Part shown: piece after piece, positions 45,027 to 61,380 of the stretch
Layout of the letters: every line of letters begins with the position of its first letter
Numbering within the stretch: position 1 is the first letter of the stretch
Source of the DNA: Epiperipatus broadwayi
Lineage: Eukaryota > Onychophora > Udeonychophora > Euonychophora > Peripatidae
Direction: 5' to 3'
Assembly: GCA_028023455.1 (NCBI GenBank)
Contig: JAQFVV010012513.1
Coordinates: 2,054,001-2,118,000 of the forward strand
Length of the DNA: 64,000 nt
The notes under the pieces: model-generated
What the model saw: only the letters and a program-made list of their open reading frames with translations
The model's database searches: none
Told to the model about the DNA's origin: nothing
Program-made: the position numbers and the translations under genes

Positions 45027-45097
45027 GCATTGGTGGCCTAGCGGTTAGCATAGCTGCCTTCAAAGCAGCAGGTCCAAGTTTGCTTCCAAGTCAATGT
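45027..45097 (+). ncRNA. tRNA-like sequence (likely SINE head or tRNA pseudogene)
   Basis: The sequence holds an A-box match tggcctagcgg at 45034-45044, and a 5-bp stem GCTGC/GCAGC around a 7-base loop CTTCAAA (45058-45064), the geometry of an anticodon arm with anticodon TCA. Its first seven bases and last bases can partly pair. The B-box position (ggtccaagttt near 45071) is a poor match, so a functional tRNA is unlikely. A (TA)n run begins about 10 bases downstream, the usual arrangement of a short SINE relic ending in a simple repeat. Confidence 0.5.
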
Positions 45098-45559
45098 TTT
45101 GACATATATATATATATATATATATAAACTACTGTGATGCTCTATTTACAAAAATAGCACAAGTGATACTTTGGGATTATTATAATCTTCCTTGATAATT
45201 TGTTTTCAAAATTATACTTGATGGGTGAGAATACAAGGTTTTACAGATCAATTTATTATGGAGAATCTTATCATTAATGAAGTGATATTATAAATGAATA
45301 ACAGATAATAGGTGTTGTAAATAAAGTAATAGTTTGTTGATCAGGAGGTTATATGAAATCTGGGTATGAATATTTAGCTTTTGACTCCATCACTGTAAAT
45401 TCTGCAGAGTAATGATATGAATGGGTACTCAAAAATAATTGCAATTTTTAAATAACAATTGTGTTATTTTTAGGCATTACAAATTGACTTCCTTTTAATG
45501 TACTGTCCATTTAATGCATTGTACCAGTCTATACATGTTTTTCACTTTCTGAAGTAGAC

Positions 45560-46080
45560 TGGAAATCCTTACAAAAATATGCCTTTTAATGGCACCATTA
45601 TTTTTACTTCACCACTTCTAAGTCTGCAAAAAAGAAATTGAGATTTTTTCATTCAAATGAATACAAAGAAATTGGATGGAGTGAGATTGGGTGAATATTT
45701 CTGATGGATAAATGTGTTCGTGTTAAATTTAATTAAAAATTGTTTCACACTCAAGGCTTTATGTGTGAGTGCATTGTTGTGGTGAAGATCGCACTCTCCA
45801 CTTTGCCATGGAATATGACTTTTACCACATCATACAAACTTTCAAAACTTGTAGACGTTAAGCATCTTGCCATTATGAATGAATTGTGAATGAACAATAC
45901 ATTTGAATCTAAACATCACTGTAGTCATGACAATGAACTTTACATAACCTGCTTTTTTTGGAATAAAGAGAATTTCACACTCCATAAAACAACTCCTAAA
46001 CTTGAGGTTTCCCAGAGCAACTTGCTTGTAAAGACTGTTTCAAGCATTATTTCCCTACCATTTTCCCTAAAATAAAACAG
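45560..46080 (-). pseudogene. Mariner-type transposase relic
   Basis: On the minus strand, in order: PKKAGYVKFIVMTTVMFRF and FKCIVH (about 45980-45890; usual form PKKAR..K.KVMLT.F.D..G.VH), HNGKMLNVYKF, WQSGECDLHHNNA (about 45800-45775) and, in one frame, LTHKALSVKQFL, then KYSPNLTPSNFFVF (about 45700-45655; usual form YSPDLAPSDF.LF). The spacing from the first N of HHNNA to the N of PSNF is 34 residues, exactly the D34D spacing of mariner transposases, but both catalytic Asp positions are Asn. Frame changes occur near 45840 and after FVF. The N-terminal DNA-binding part is not recognisable and no terminal inverted repeats were found. Inactive remnant. Confidence 0.85.
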
Positions 46081-46085
46081 AATAT

Positions 46086-47155
46086 TATGTTTTTCTAACA
46101 TTTCAGCCCTTACACATTCAACAAATATGTGAACTGCACTTTACAAAGCATGTGCTACATGTCACAAGACTTTCACATGCTGTCATTTGGTAGAATAAAG
46201 CAGAAGGCTGCCCACAAGAGATAACTAGAAGCAGAAGCATGTACTACAACAGGGTTGTCTACCTATTCACTGAAAATTGAACAGCATTAATGGTATTATA
46301 TTGTGATGCAGAAAACGAGAAGGATATTACTGTTGTGTACATGAAAGAGGTAAAACAGCACATGTAGATCAGTATAAACAAAGCTTATCTCATATAATTC
46401 AATACTGAAAAAAGAACAAAATCTATCATCATCAGACATTAGAGCAACTGGGTTATGAGGGTTTAAGATATTTTTCATCTTTTTTCCCCAGCTAAAAAAG
46501 CTAAACACCCATTTAGCAAGCAGTTCTGGAGTAGCTACATTATGTTTTTTTTAAAAAAAAATACCAAACTTGTTGCAATTTGTAATAAAAATTGAAATCC
46601 CCACCTGGGTTCAAACCAGATCAAAGTCATGGCTAGAAGAATCTTTTTACTTTAAATATCTTTGATAATTTAATTATTGAGACTGCACAGCTAAGTGAGT
46701 AAACTACATTCAATTAGAAGGGACAACATAGAATGCTGATCAGCAAGCTCCAAAATCCTACATATCAAAAGTATTAAAGCTATGCTTTCTGCTTTTAACT
46801 CTTCTATATTTCAGTGTTTTTTGCATAATTTCAGTTATATTTGAGGTTTAGTCCAATGTTTTATTTTATTAATAAAACCTTTATCCTATATTACCAGTGA
46901 ATAAATTGTACTTCATTTATTAGAAATTTAAGTAGGCACCAGAAAAAATCCTAGAATTCATATTTAACATTTGTACAATAGAAAAAAAAATAAAGTGAAT
47001 TACATTATGAGAACAACTTTTTCTTACTAGACAATTTCCATAATACCGTTAATAAAAATAACTTAAAATCTTTATTAATGAACTTCATGTCTAAAATCTA
47101 AGTAAAGTATTAAGTCATCATAATTCTAATGTAAAATTGCATTTACAATATTAAA
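46086..47155. other. Non-coding stretch
   Basis: A T-arm-like sequence, ctgggttcaaaccag at about 46604-46618, contains a good B-box (ggttcaaacc) but no A-box at the right distance was found. Nothing else assignable. Confidence 0.4.
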
Positions 47156-47159
47156 TTAT

Positions 47160-47400
47160 CAAATACATTCTGTGTGATGGTGTTTTCCAGAATGTTATCA
47201 AGTATAGTTTTATTTTTACTCAGAGGCAAAACTCTCCCTACAGTAGCACCACTCAGTGGAAGACAGAGTAATCAATAGATTACTATATGGAGAGTTTTAT
47301 CTCTGTGTAAACAGTTTACATAAGCATAAAGAATCATGATCATGTGATCTAAATAGTTTGTGTAAGCACAAATAATGGTGATCATATGATGTTTAGTGGT
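47160..47400. mobile_element. Collapsed foldback-family copy
   Basis: cagaggcaaaactctcccta opens a left arm, and after only about 60 bp gagttttatctctg closes it, so the loop and inner arms are deleted. The right terminus is present twice in a row (gatcatgtgatc near 47340 and ggtgatcatatgatg near 47380). The segment before it (gatggtgttttcc...atcaagtatagtttt, 47178-47215) resembles a boundary of the 407-bp unit at 19 kb. Confidence 0.65.
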
Positions 47401-47744
47401 TCATTTTTACGATTATTACAAATTTCTTGTATTTTTAAAAAATAAAATAAAAAATAGAATAATAATTAAGCATAACCAAAAAAATATTTCTTTTTTGATA
47501 ATTACAATATTTTCAATATAAGATACATTTTCTGTGTTTAAAAAAAAAAGATTATTATTTATAATATTCTGCTATGCTAAGCATGCTTTTGGCCGTGTGA
47601 AGTCGTATTCATACAATATTTTGTAAAAATAATCATAAATATTTAAATATTTTTTGGAGAAAATACACATTTGTTTTTGCTCATTACTACTAATAATAGA
47701 TGAATTTACAAATACTTTTGCATTTCCTCTACCAATTGTAATGT

Positions 47745-48130
47745 TAAAACAGTCAAAACTCACTATACATATTGCCACACATAGCAAGCTAGAGTAATCA
47801 ATGGATGCCAGAAGGCTTGTGCATAATATCCCCATCTAGTGCCTACTCATCCAATATCCCCAGACTAGTTTCTGGCTCGTGGCCTTTGTCAGTGAGGAGC
47901 CTTGGATCTGAAAGCACTGACTTAGATCTTAGGATCTAACCCAAGCCCATCAGCTTATATAGTCATATGGGTCTGATCCCAGTTCAGTACCCATACATTT
48001 TGGTGCTTTTGTTTTTTAATAGCCACCACTATCCTATTTGACAGGATAGATTTTAAACCAATAAACATCACATGACCACCACCTCTTATGTTTGTGTATA
48101 ACTGTTGTTTAATCTGTAACTTTGTCAGCT
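47745..48130 (+). mobile_element. Mosaic foldback-family copy
   Basis: Left inner arm is well preserved (gtaatcaatggatgccagaa, ggcttgtgcataatatcccc, cagtgaggagccttggatct, to the ttaggatctaa apex at 47940). Instead of the inverted arm it continues with tgggtctgatcccagttcag, shared with the 407-bp unit at 19.17 kb, and then with a new family terminus, catcacatgaccaccacctc, at 48067. It is therefore a composite of two repeat families. Confidence 0.7.
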
Positions 48131-49597
48131 TCATATGGTGCTTTCTTGGTATAACACTAAAAACTTCAAAATAGTTTTAGACTAATTCATCAATATTTAC
48201 TTTAATTTGTACACCCTCACCTTCTTTGAAAATCATTGAAAGTTGTCTCAGTAAAAACACTGTTGTCCTGAAACTTTAGATGGTAGTATTAATGCTATTG
48301 TAAGTGATAATGGCCTGTGTTTTTTATATAAAATATATTTTAATGTAATGCTTTTATTGATATTAGAAATAAGTATGAAGAAGATAAGCAACTTATGGAC
48401 TGTTTTTAACATCAAAAGACAACTCTTTTGTTCTTTGACAGAAGAAAATACCCAGAGAATATTCACATTCTTAAAATCGAGTTTTGCATGAAGATTTTAA
48501 AATATAATTTAAAGTAAATTTTTGCTTGTTTATAAAGAATTTTTGATTATTTTTACACCCTAATTAGATGGTTATTATAAAGAAATACACTGGTAATGTT
48601 TCAATTTATTCATTTATGTTTTATTTTTAAAAATAATAAATTTGACCATAATATAAAGAAAAAAACACCAGTATCTGATACATTATTATCTGCTAAAATT
48701 CACTTGATGTTAAATTCTTTTAAAATATTGAAACTTTTGTTTAAAAAATATGTCATATTTTAAAATAGAATTTGATAGTTATCATAAGTCTAAGCTCATT
48801 TATTCAGAAAATGAATTGATTCATTTATAGTTTTTGTGTTTACATAAATATGTGATGTTTATAATTAATAGTTGTATTTGAAGGTCAGTTTTTAAATATT
48901 TAAAATGATAAAATGTGATTTTCTAGATTATAAAATTAAATTAAAAGAAAACCAAGTCCAATTTAGTGAGTTATAGTAGAAAATAAAAAATTAATAACAA
49001 CAGACAGTTTGAACATTTCTGAAAACTCTCACCAGATGGAACAATAAAAAGTGTCTAAAAGCAAAAGGTTCATTCCTTTTTTCTATCAAATGAAACTATA
49101 ACTAGAAAATAACTTTATAGATAGCAATAAGAGAATGAAAGAAAACTGATAATAACAACAGTATATCAAATATTCCACAATATGAAGCATCTGTAAAACA
49201 TTCCATTAACCATCATGGTTAAACAACATCCAAGTTTAATAATAGAATACAAAATCCCAGGAATAAAATTATCATTAAAAAAACAAATATGCACTGTAAT
49301 TTAATAATACACAAATGATGGTAAAAGTTAAGGGCAAACAGTCCTTAAATAGTGAATTGGAGAAAAGTACTATTTTATGTACATCCTCCCAAAAGTTATC
49401 AAGACATTGATCATTATTCCTATTGATTAATCTGTCATTACAACTTACTGAGTTTTTTTCATAATCTATTCTCTATATAACTGGTTATGTTACCACAGCC
49501 AATATACCTCAAATATTCTAAGCCATTTTGTATCTTAAAATTAAAACTTTATCTACTCATGATTCAAAACAATGAATTCTATACAGATGATAATAAT
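48131..49597. other. Non-coding stretch
   Basis: No gene seen. A 21-bp match at 49026-49046 to the reverse complement of 56668-56688 hints at a trace of the same repeat; see findings. Confidence 0.45.
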
Positions 49598-53810
<4,213 letters not shown>

Positions 53811-53815
53811 ACCAA

Positions 53816-54010
53816 TAATAAAAATGCAAAATAATGAAACAATACAATACTAGATTGAATCCAAAATTTTACCAAATTCCTTACACAACCATGCTTTCAT
53901 CTACTACAAATAGACAATCTCACAAACCATGGTTGTGTAAGGATTTTGGTAAAATTTTGGATTTAATCTAGTACTGTATTGTTTTATGGTTTTGTATTTT
54001 TATTTTTTAA
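53816..54010. repeat. Near-perfect ~195-bp hairpin (MITE-like)
   Basis: Left arm acaatactagattgaatcca, aaattttaccaaattcctta, cacaaccatg; the reverse complement of the right arm reads acagtactagattaaatcca, aaattttaccaaaatcctta, cacaaccatg. The arms are about 75-80 bp with a ~35-bp loop (53893-53927) and only a few mismatches. No coding capacity. Palindromic enough to fold into a single stable stem. Confidence 0.85.
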
Positions 54011-55089
54011 TAGTATAATGTTAGGCAGTTTTGGTTAACCAATAATAAATATTCTGGCCAACACTTTAAAGATGATAACTTAGGTCTTAATGACAATAAT
54101 TCCATCTAATAATGTCTTTCCTTATTACATAGATAAACTAATAGAGCTGGGAAAACCTATAATGCCAATTCTAAACCCAACATAATGTGATTTGTGAAAA
54201 TTTAAAGAACTTTAAATAAGTTTAGATATTATAAAGCAGGTATAATATATTAAACTTTTCAAGGGTTTTTTACGTGTTAGATATTAAATAATTATGTTAA
54301 AATATGAGGATGGAGATTCAGGTGCTGTATACCTGTAGATTATTTAAAGATCAAAGGTCTGTCATGTAGCGCATGCATAATGAAAGAGGTTATCTGAATG
54401 TGTGTGTTGTAGTTGTGATATTAAAGAGTGCATGTTCAAATTAAAAAAATGATTTAATAGCTTTACATATAATCATATGAAGATTATTATTATAATCATA
54501 AGAGAAGTGGACTCAGTCATAAATGTTTATAATTAGGTAGTCTGCACAACTTTACAGATACCTATACAATTACAATAATAAGAGAATTGTAATCAGTTAT
54601 AAATATCTATAAGTATTTAGTTTATGGAGTTTACTGAAGTGTTAGAATAAGACATTAAACCAAAAAGTCTTTATTAATCTTTTTCATTGGTTACATTAAT
54701 TTTAATAACAATATCAATTATATTTAAACATTTCATTACATAATCAATATAATACAATATTATTAAATTCTCCAATATATCTAACAGTTTTGACTTTCCA
54801 AAAGACTTCTTCAGAACTATTATTTTAATTCAAAACATTAAAAAAATATGCATGTTTGATGCAAAGAGTGCCTGAAAAATTCATGGATCACAGTCCAAAT
54901 CTGTTACTTCTGATGCCCAACTTTTTTATGAACTCCAAACACCGAATCATTTGATGTTTTTTAAAATCATTTTGGATGTGATGTGATGCACTGTGACTTC
55001 TCCTTATATGGAGTCAGGAGTCTCTCAGCAACTATGCCCAGAGAAATATGTTAGCCCCTTGAACCCCTTTCTATTCCCCACTTCAAGTT
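54011..55089. other. Non-coding stretch leading into a LINE relic
   Basis: 54860-55089 is less A+T-rich and may be the degraded 3' end of the minus-strand LINE that begins at 56.7 kb, since it lies directly downstream of that ORF; no frame confirms it. Confidence 0.4.
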
Positions 55090-56705
55090 TTCCCATATTC
55101 TTTTCTACCCTGCTCCATTCCATTGCCACAATATAATCTTGGTCAACTTCATGGCCTTTAGATCTAAAACCCCCTTACCTTTTCCAAAACACAGCATAAA
55201 AACCAATAAGCCACTTTCTGTATAATCACTTTGTTCATATTTATTCTTCCACAACCTCATTATTTGTATCCTTTCTGCTTTCAGGCATTTTACATTCAAT
55301 TAACAGATGCCTAATATTTTCTATACCTTTATTACACAGCTTGCAGCCTAGATCACTCGTATTTCTCCATTTATATGTACATTCTCTTGTTGCTAAAATC
55401 CCATTCGAGGCTTAAACAGTAAACTACTTTCCTTGCTATTATCATAAATTAACTCACACCCAATATTCTGTTTACTTCTATAAATATTTAAACTCTTTTT
55501 ACTCTCCATATTAGCTCTCCATATTTCCAATTCCCTATTCTTTATTAATTCATTTATTCTTCTATCCCATTCCTTAACACTAAAACACTCAACAATTCTC
55601 CTAACACATTCATCCCACCTTTTGTATAAGTATACTGACATAAATTCTTTAGCTAAATCTTCTGCACAATGCATTACCTTTCACACAATTCTTGTTGCCT
55701 GCCTTTTATTCATAACCCAATTAAATACTGTTTTGGATATTTTTTTATTATCCATAAAATGTAATCTACCAAACATTTTCATTTTGCTTTTTGCATCTCA
55801 AATATAAAATCTTGATCATCCCATTTCTCCTTGAATTGCCTCCTTTGCTGTCCACACTTCTGTATCTAATGCATGTCTTCCTACTTCTCTTTGTACTTTT
55901 TCTAAGTAATCTAATACCCCTTTACTAACACACAATGCATCATTACTGTATGTTAACCCTGCTACTGCCATTCCCTTCCATACAATTCTAGCTGCATTAT
56001 ATTTATTATAGAACACTGTTAATTTCTTTATCAATCCCTTTCTTTCTTTTGCTTCATTTATCATTTTTCTCCCATTCATCCAAGCAATTTCTCTGATTAC
56101 TTAAAACAATTTCCAAATAGTTATATCTATTCACTACACTTAACTTTATATCCCCCAATAAAAATTCTTTGTCTTGTCTTTCCCTAATATTAATCATCAT
56201 TACTTTTGATTTTTCTTCATTAAATTTAATTCTTATCTCTTTACCCACCTTCGCGCATGTCCTCATCATAACTTCCATATCTTCCTTCTTTCTGCACACA
56301 CAAAACAAATATCATCTGCAAATAAAAGACCTGATAATGTGTATATTCCCATGCCACCTATTAATGGATCTCTACCTTCTTCCTAATCTTTTTATTGTTC
56401 TCTCCATTTTTCTCAAATACAAAAAACAAAATAGGTGACAGAGGACATCCTTGCCTTAGTCCCACCCTATTTTTAACTTTAACTGATTCTCTATTCCCTA
56501 ATTGATATGTGTAGTAATTATTTTCATATAATTTCTTAATAATATCCATTAAAGCTTCATCCATTCCCAAATTTACTAAACTTACCCATAATCTATTTCT
56601 ATTTACTCTATTGTATGCCCTCTCTATATCTATAAAAACCACATATAACTGGAATTCTGATACTTTATATTGTTCCATCTGGTGAGAGCTTTTGGAATTG
56701 CTCAA
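55090..56705 (-). pseudogene. Degenerate non-LTR retrotransposon (RT to C-terminal finger)
   Basis: Reading the minus strand from 56660 down: LYVVFIDIERAYNRVNRNRL (RT motif A, F-x-D-x-x-x-AY) and GLRQGCPLSPILF (motif B); then CRKKEDMEVMM, KFNEEKSKVM and YNYLEIVLS (palm and thumb after the YADD box); then the post-RT helices (KGMAVAGLTYSNDALCVSKG); then FKPRMGF, CTYKWRNTSDLGCKLCNKG and IENIRHLLIEC, a C-x2-C...H-x4-C finger near 55300-55385. The order is right for one ORF2, with at least four frameshifts or stops. The YADD box itself is obscured by a frame break near 56310. Upstream RT and endonuclease regions are absent, so the copy is 5'-truncated at about 56660. Confidence 0.88.
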
Positions 56706-59700
56706 CCTTTCTGTTTGTATAAAATTTTTGTTTTATATTAAAACTTAATAAATTTAACTTGATTTCTTTTTCATTTTATTTTATAAATGAAAAATATTTT
56801 ACAAAATCATATTTAACTATTTTAAATATTTAAAAACTGATGAGTAAATACAAAAATGTACTATAAATATTACACAGAGGTTTGTTAATATTTTTTTCTG
56901 AAAACTTAACAAATTATTTTTTATTCTAATTTTTTTTTAATGTGGTCAAATGAAAGTAGATTTATGACAGCTCTATCAAATTCTGCTTTCAAATCTGATA
57001 TATACTTTTTTTTTTACAAAAATTTACAATATTTTAAAAGATTTTAGCACCGTTCTCACAGATAATGATATAATAGACATTATCATTTTTATAGATTGCA
57101 GTCAATTTAATAATTCTATTTTTAAAAATAAAAAGAATAAAAAATTGAAATTTCACTTGGATATTTTTTATAATATTCAACAAATTAGTGAGCAAAAATA
57201 AGCAAAAATATTTTATAAATAAGTAGAAAATAATATTTCATATATTTCATTATACTTCAAAATCTTTGTTTGAAAACTAAACCAGAAATTTGCAAATGCA
57301 CTCTGGGACCTTCCTTCTGTTAAATAACAAAGAGGATGATTTTTGATCGTAGCTGAAGTTCATAAGATATTGATTTCTTCAGATTTTTTCCAACTTTAAC
57401 AGCAATAAAAGCATAAGTTAAATTTTCTTTCTTTAAAAAAGGCAGGACATTATTATTTAGAAAAACATTAATATTATGATATAAAGTTGCAGAACAATAA
57501 TGTTTTTCTACAATTTTCTATGAAGGTAAGGATTTACAAGTTAATGAAGCACCATAAAGCTCTGAAGAAAACTTTTGGACTAAAAATGTCACCTGAAATT
57601 GAATATATTAGTGCATAAGAGAATGTTTAAAAGTTCTTGGATCAATCTCATCCTGAATTTTGTGACTTCAATGTCAAATACCTCACAAGTGATTAGCCAT
57701 ATATTAATTTTAAATAAATAATGAATGTTGTTGTTTGCATACTTAACTATTAGGTTTATGAATTGGTCATCTGTAATATATTTTTTAAAATAACAATACT
57801 ATTAGAATGACTAAATAAAGACATCACCAGCCTATATAGATATCTGATACTATTAGTAAATATGTAGTTTTTAAGGAACAAGTCTATTTACTATTCTCTA
57901 GTATTGCCACCTGGAATACACTTCAGTAATTAATAGATACCAAATTGTAACATGTAATAAAACCCTATTTAGTGCTACTCTCTCCATACTCCCAAAATAC
58001 TTTTTAGCTTACAGTGTTTATCATTAAAAAATTTGGAATTCAGACCTAACACACAGGGTTTTATTCGATATAAGGCACCTTTTATCCAACATACTTTTTT
58101 TTGCTATTGAACTATCAACTTGAAATTTAAAAATTCTTTTAACAGCTTTGATTCTAAGCTAACCTACTCACACAGTTATATAGATCTGACAATAATCTAG
58201 TATATATATTTAGTACTTACTTAACAACTTTAAGATAAAAATACTTTTGTGATTATGATAAGAATACTACTTGATAAGGATTTATTAAGTGTATTAAATT
58301 AGCACTTATTGATTATTAAAACTTATACTAAGTGACAGAATTGTAATAAGTAAATAGATTTGCTGCAAAAGACTAATGGGTAGGCAATGGTTACATAAAG
58401 TTCTCTTGTTATTTATCTTAATGCACTGACTATAAGAATATACAAATATAATTTTAATATGCTGCATCTTTTTTATTTATTAATAAGCATATACAAACAT
58501 TTAGCATATTATCACACAGAATTATGGTTGCTGAATGTATATACATTTTATATTTGAAATTCCCCATAGCTGCACTATTTTAGCTACCCTCCCCATTTAA
58601 ATAAAGAATAGCCTGAATTTTTGCAGCCCATCAAAAAGGAAACCCTAATGGCCTCCAAAATCACTACAAATGAATCTCCTTTATACAGACAAAGTTGAAG
58701 ACAATTCATTTGTTGCACTTTTGAAGCCATTAAGAAATTTAGGCCACTGCTATGAATAATTCTCACTTATCCTTCTTGAAAAATAATACATATAAATATT
58801 AATAACTTTACTTAATAAAAATAATATCAAATAAAGTGAAAATATTATAATTAATTTTTGTAGAAATTTTTCTTTTTTTAAAAGAACAGTAATAAAAAAA
58901 ATAAGTAAATATTAAATATGACTGCTTAACAATTGACAAAATTGAGTAAAATAGAATTGGAGAAAAAAATTGTAGGCCCCTGAAAGTGTATATTTAAAAA
59001 AAAAACATTTGCCATGTTTGATAGACCTGATAATGCACAAGTACCAATACTTTTTATGAAAAAAAATAACAATGAATGTACATACTATAATAATAATTCA
59101 CATATTAACATATCAAACTTACTAAAACATTTAAATGAACTTTGCAATTATTGAATTAAATTTTTATAATAAATGTCCTCGTGAATTGTTATTATGATTT
59201 ATAAACTTGGAGTTAACTTCTCTATAAATATTATTGTATATTCTTAGCACTACATATTTAATAACCTATTTTTATCATTAGGATATACATATATTGGACT
59301 GGGCAAATATATTTTCCACCCAACACAACCTGAAACCACAAAACTGAACTTCAAACCCAGTCAAACCAAAGAATTATATCAAAAGCTAAACTGAATTTGA
59401 ACCCAATTCATGAGCTCAGATCAAAACCTAATGGATAATATATATTGAAATCACATGAGACTATGCACCATGAATTAGCTCAACTGATGTGATCATTACT
59501 GAGACCACTTATCTGACTCTAACTTAGGTATGATAAAACGACTATGGATATTTCTGAATAAATTCACATATGTATATTTGGGTTGCAAATACAAACAGTG
59601 AGCATGAATATTTAAAACTAATTAAGAAATAATAAACAATAAAACCAAGTGTGTATATAAAATATTTAATAATAAGCAAATATTTGTTCAAATATTTATG

Positions 59701-61110
59701 ATGAGTGTTACAAATTATCTCTAGTCTTGGGAACGTGAAATTACAATGTACAATAAATAATGGCAGTCGTACTCATATGCCAATAATTAATACATAAGTA
59801 TTTAAGAAATATATTTGTCTATGCCCTGACAGAGTAGACAAAGATAAATAAGGGTATTTATGTCATTTGTGCTGAACGAATTATATATATTATTCATTAT
59901 CTGGTATTTTATTTGGAAAAACATATATAATTCTAATTTTATGTAAGAAAGATGTGAGATTCATTTCCACATATCCATAAATCAATTCATGAAAAGCATG
60001 ATAAATATGTAAGGTATAACTTCAATACTTAACAAAGAAAATTATTTAAAATTATCGATAAATATAAACTTGTTTGATTTTAATGAAATCAATCCCTTAC
60101 AATTTATAAAGCAGAAGAGTGGGCCTTTATTTTAAATAAGAAATAAAATGGTACTAATGCATTACGAGCAGGAAAATGAATATGAAGTAAAATGTTTTGT
60201 TGGTGATTTGAGAAGTATAAAGGGTGGCTTGTATTTAACAAGACCTTTCTGCCCTATGAATTATCCATGGAACATGGGGAAAGCCAGGTTGGGACACAAC
60301 TATGAACCTTTGGTGTTCCAATATAGTGATGAGCAAGTGACGAAGTGATTTCTTCTTATATATTTAAAATATCAATATCACCAAAATGTCAAACCTAAGA
60401 AGCAAGAGGATGACTCACACTAGCAATGTTCTCAATGGTAATGATTTAGTGATCATCATATTTGATTAATAAAGCCCAAATTATATAATAAATGCTTAAC
60501 GCAATGGCCTGATCATGTCAGATTAAAATCAAACTTAGTCTGAGCAAAATGCTTAAATGCAACTATATAATTATAATAATCATACCCTTCATATCATGCC
60601 CTACCTTGAATATTAACCTTTTAACCGCTAATTATATTATTGGTTGTATGAGGTAAAAATCAAATCTTTTAATTGGCCAACTCACAAACTGAAGACAAAG
60701 CCTATTGTTAAAACATATTCACCTATAATATTAAATTCAACTCAGATACGTTTATAAAAAGTATATTACTAATTTTTCAGGTTATGAAGAGAACGAAAGT
60801 TCTTTCAAAAATAAATTGCTATTTATTTATTCTAAAATATTCAATTTCGGCAACATAAAAGCTATAATATAAACAAAAAGGTCGACTTTTACGTTATAGA
60901 AAAGTAAATATTTCCTTTAAATATTTCTTTAATATTTTTACTAAAATCTTCAATATTTTTCGAAAATAATTTTGTTTTTTTAGTTTTTTTTTTAAAAAAC
61001 TAGTTTAATTTCTGAAATTATATTTTTTTAATACTTAAAATTAGATTCGAAATGAAAATCTCAGCGTTTTTCTTTATTTTCTTTGATCAGGCGGTTTCTT
61101 TGTTCTTTCC
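56706..61110. other. 4.4-kb A+T-rich stretch without a recognised gene
   Basis: 57880-58200 holds faint foldback-arm echoes (ctatttagtgctactctctc, ttatatagatctgac). 59290-59460 is an unusual C/A-rich stretch (ccacccaacacaacctgaaa) of unknown origin. An open frame at 60148-60348 (66 codons, ATG at 60148) has balanced composition, with GKARLGHNYEPLVFQYSDEQ near its end, but matches no family I know. I do not call it a gene. Confidence 0.4.
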
Positions 61111-61112
61111 AA

Positions 61113-61357
61113 CCAATCAGAATGTCTTTTTCGGCTGAGAGCATGCTAAGAACCAATCAAAAATAATGTTCTTTCTTTGTTTAGGTTTAAATGCATTTTT
61201 TTTATTTTTTACTTGTAAAATAAGTCGGAAGAGGGCACCATCTTACAGAACTTTTAAAAACCTATCAAACAAATTTTTTAGCATAAGAACTGGCTGAGTT
61301 AGAGTGACGTCAGATGTCTACGAGGAGCCTCGTAAAAGACGGTTGAAGAATATAAAA
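61113..61357 (+). promoter_or_regulatory. Candidate promoter: two CCAAT boxes, CRE, TATA-like box
   Basis: aaccaatcag and aaccaatcaa place CCAAT at 61113-61117 and 61153-61157. A perfect CRE palindrome tgacgtca is at 61305-61312; a 7-bp inverted repeat tacgagg-ag-cctcgta at 61319-61334; and tataaaat at 61351-61358, 38 bp after the CRE. The order CCAAT - CRE - TATA on one strand with this spacing is what a Pol II core promoter looks like, and would predict initiation near 61380 reading rightward. No coding first exon could be recognised downstream in the window, so this is a sequence-pattern call only. Confidence 0.35.
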
Positions 61358-61380
61358 TACGAAATTTAAATTAGAATATA

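Noticed and set aside
46600-46625. B-box/T-arm-like ctgggttcaaaccag as a tRNA gene
   Set aside because: No A-box or acceptor stem at the proper distance on either strand; at best a SINE remnant.
60148-60348. 66-codon open frame with balanced composition
   Set aside because: No domain or family recognised, no splice or promoter evidence, and length is within chance; mentioned in the gap entry only.
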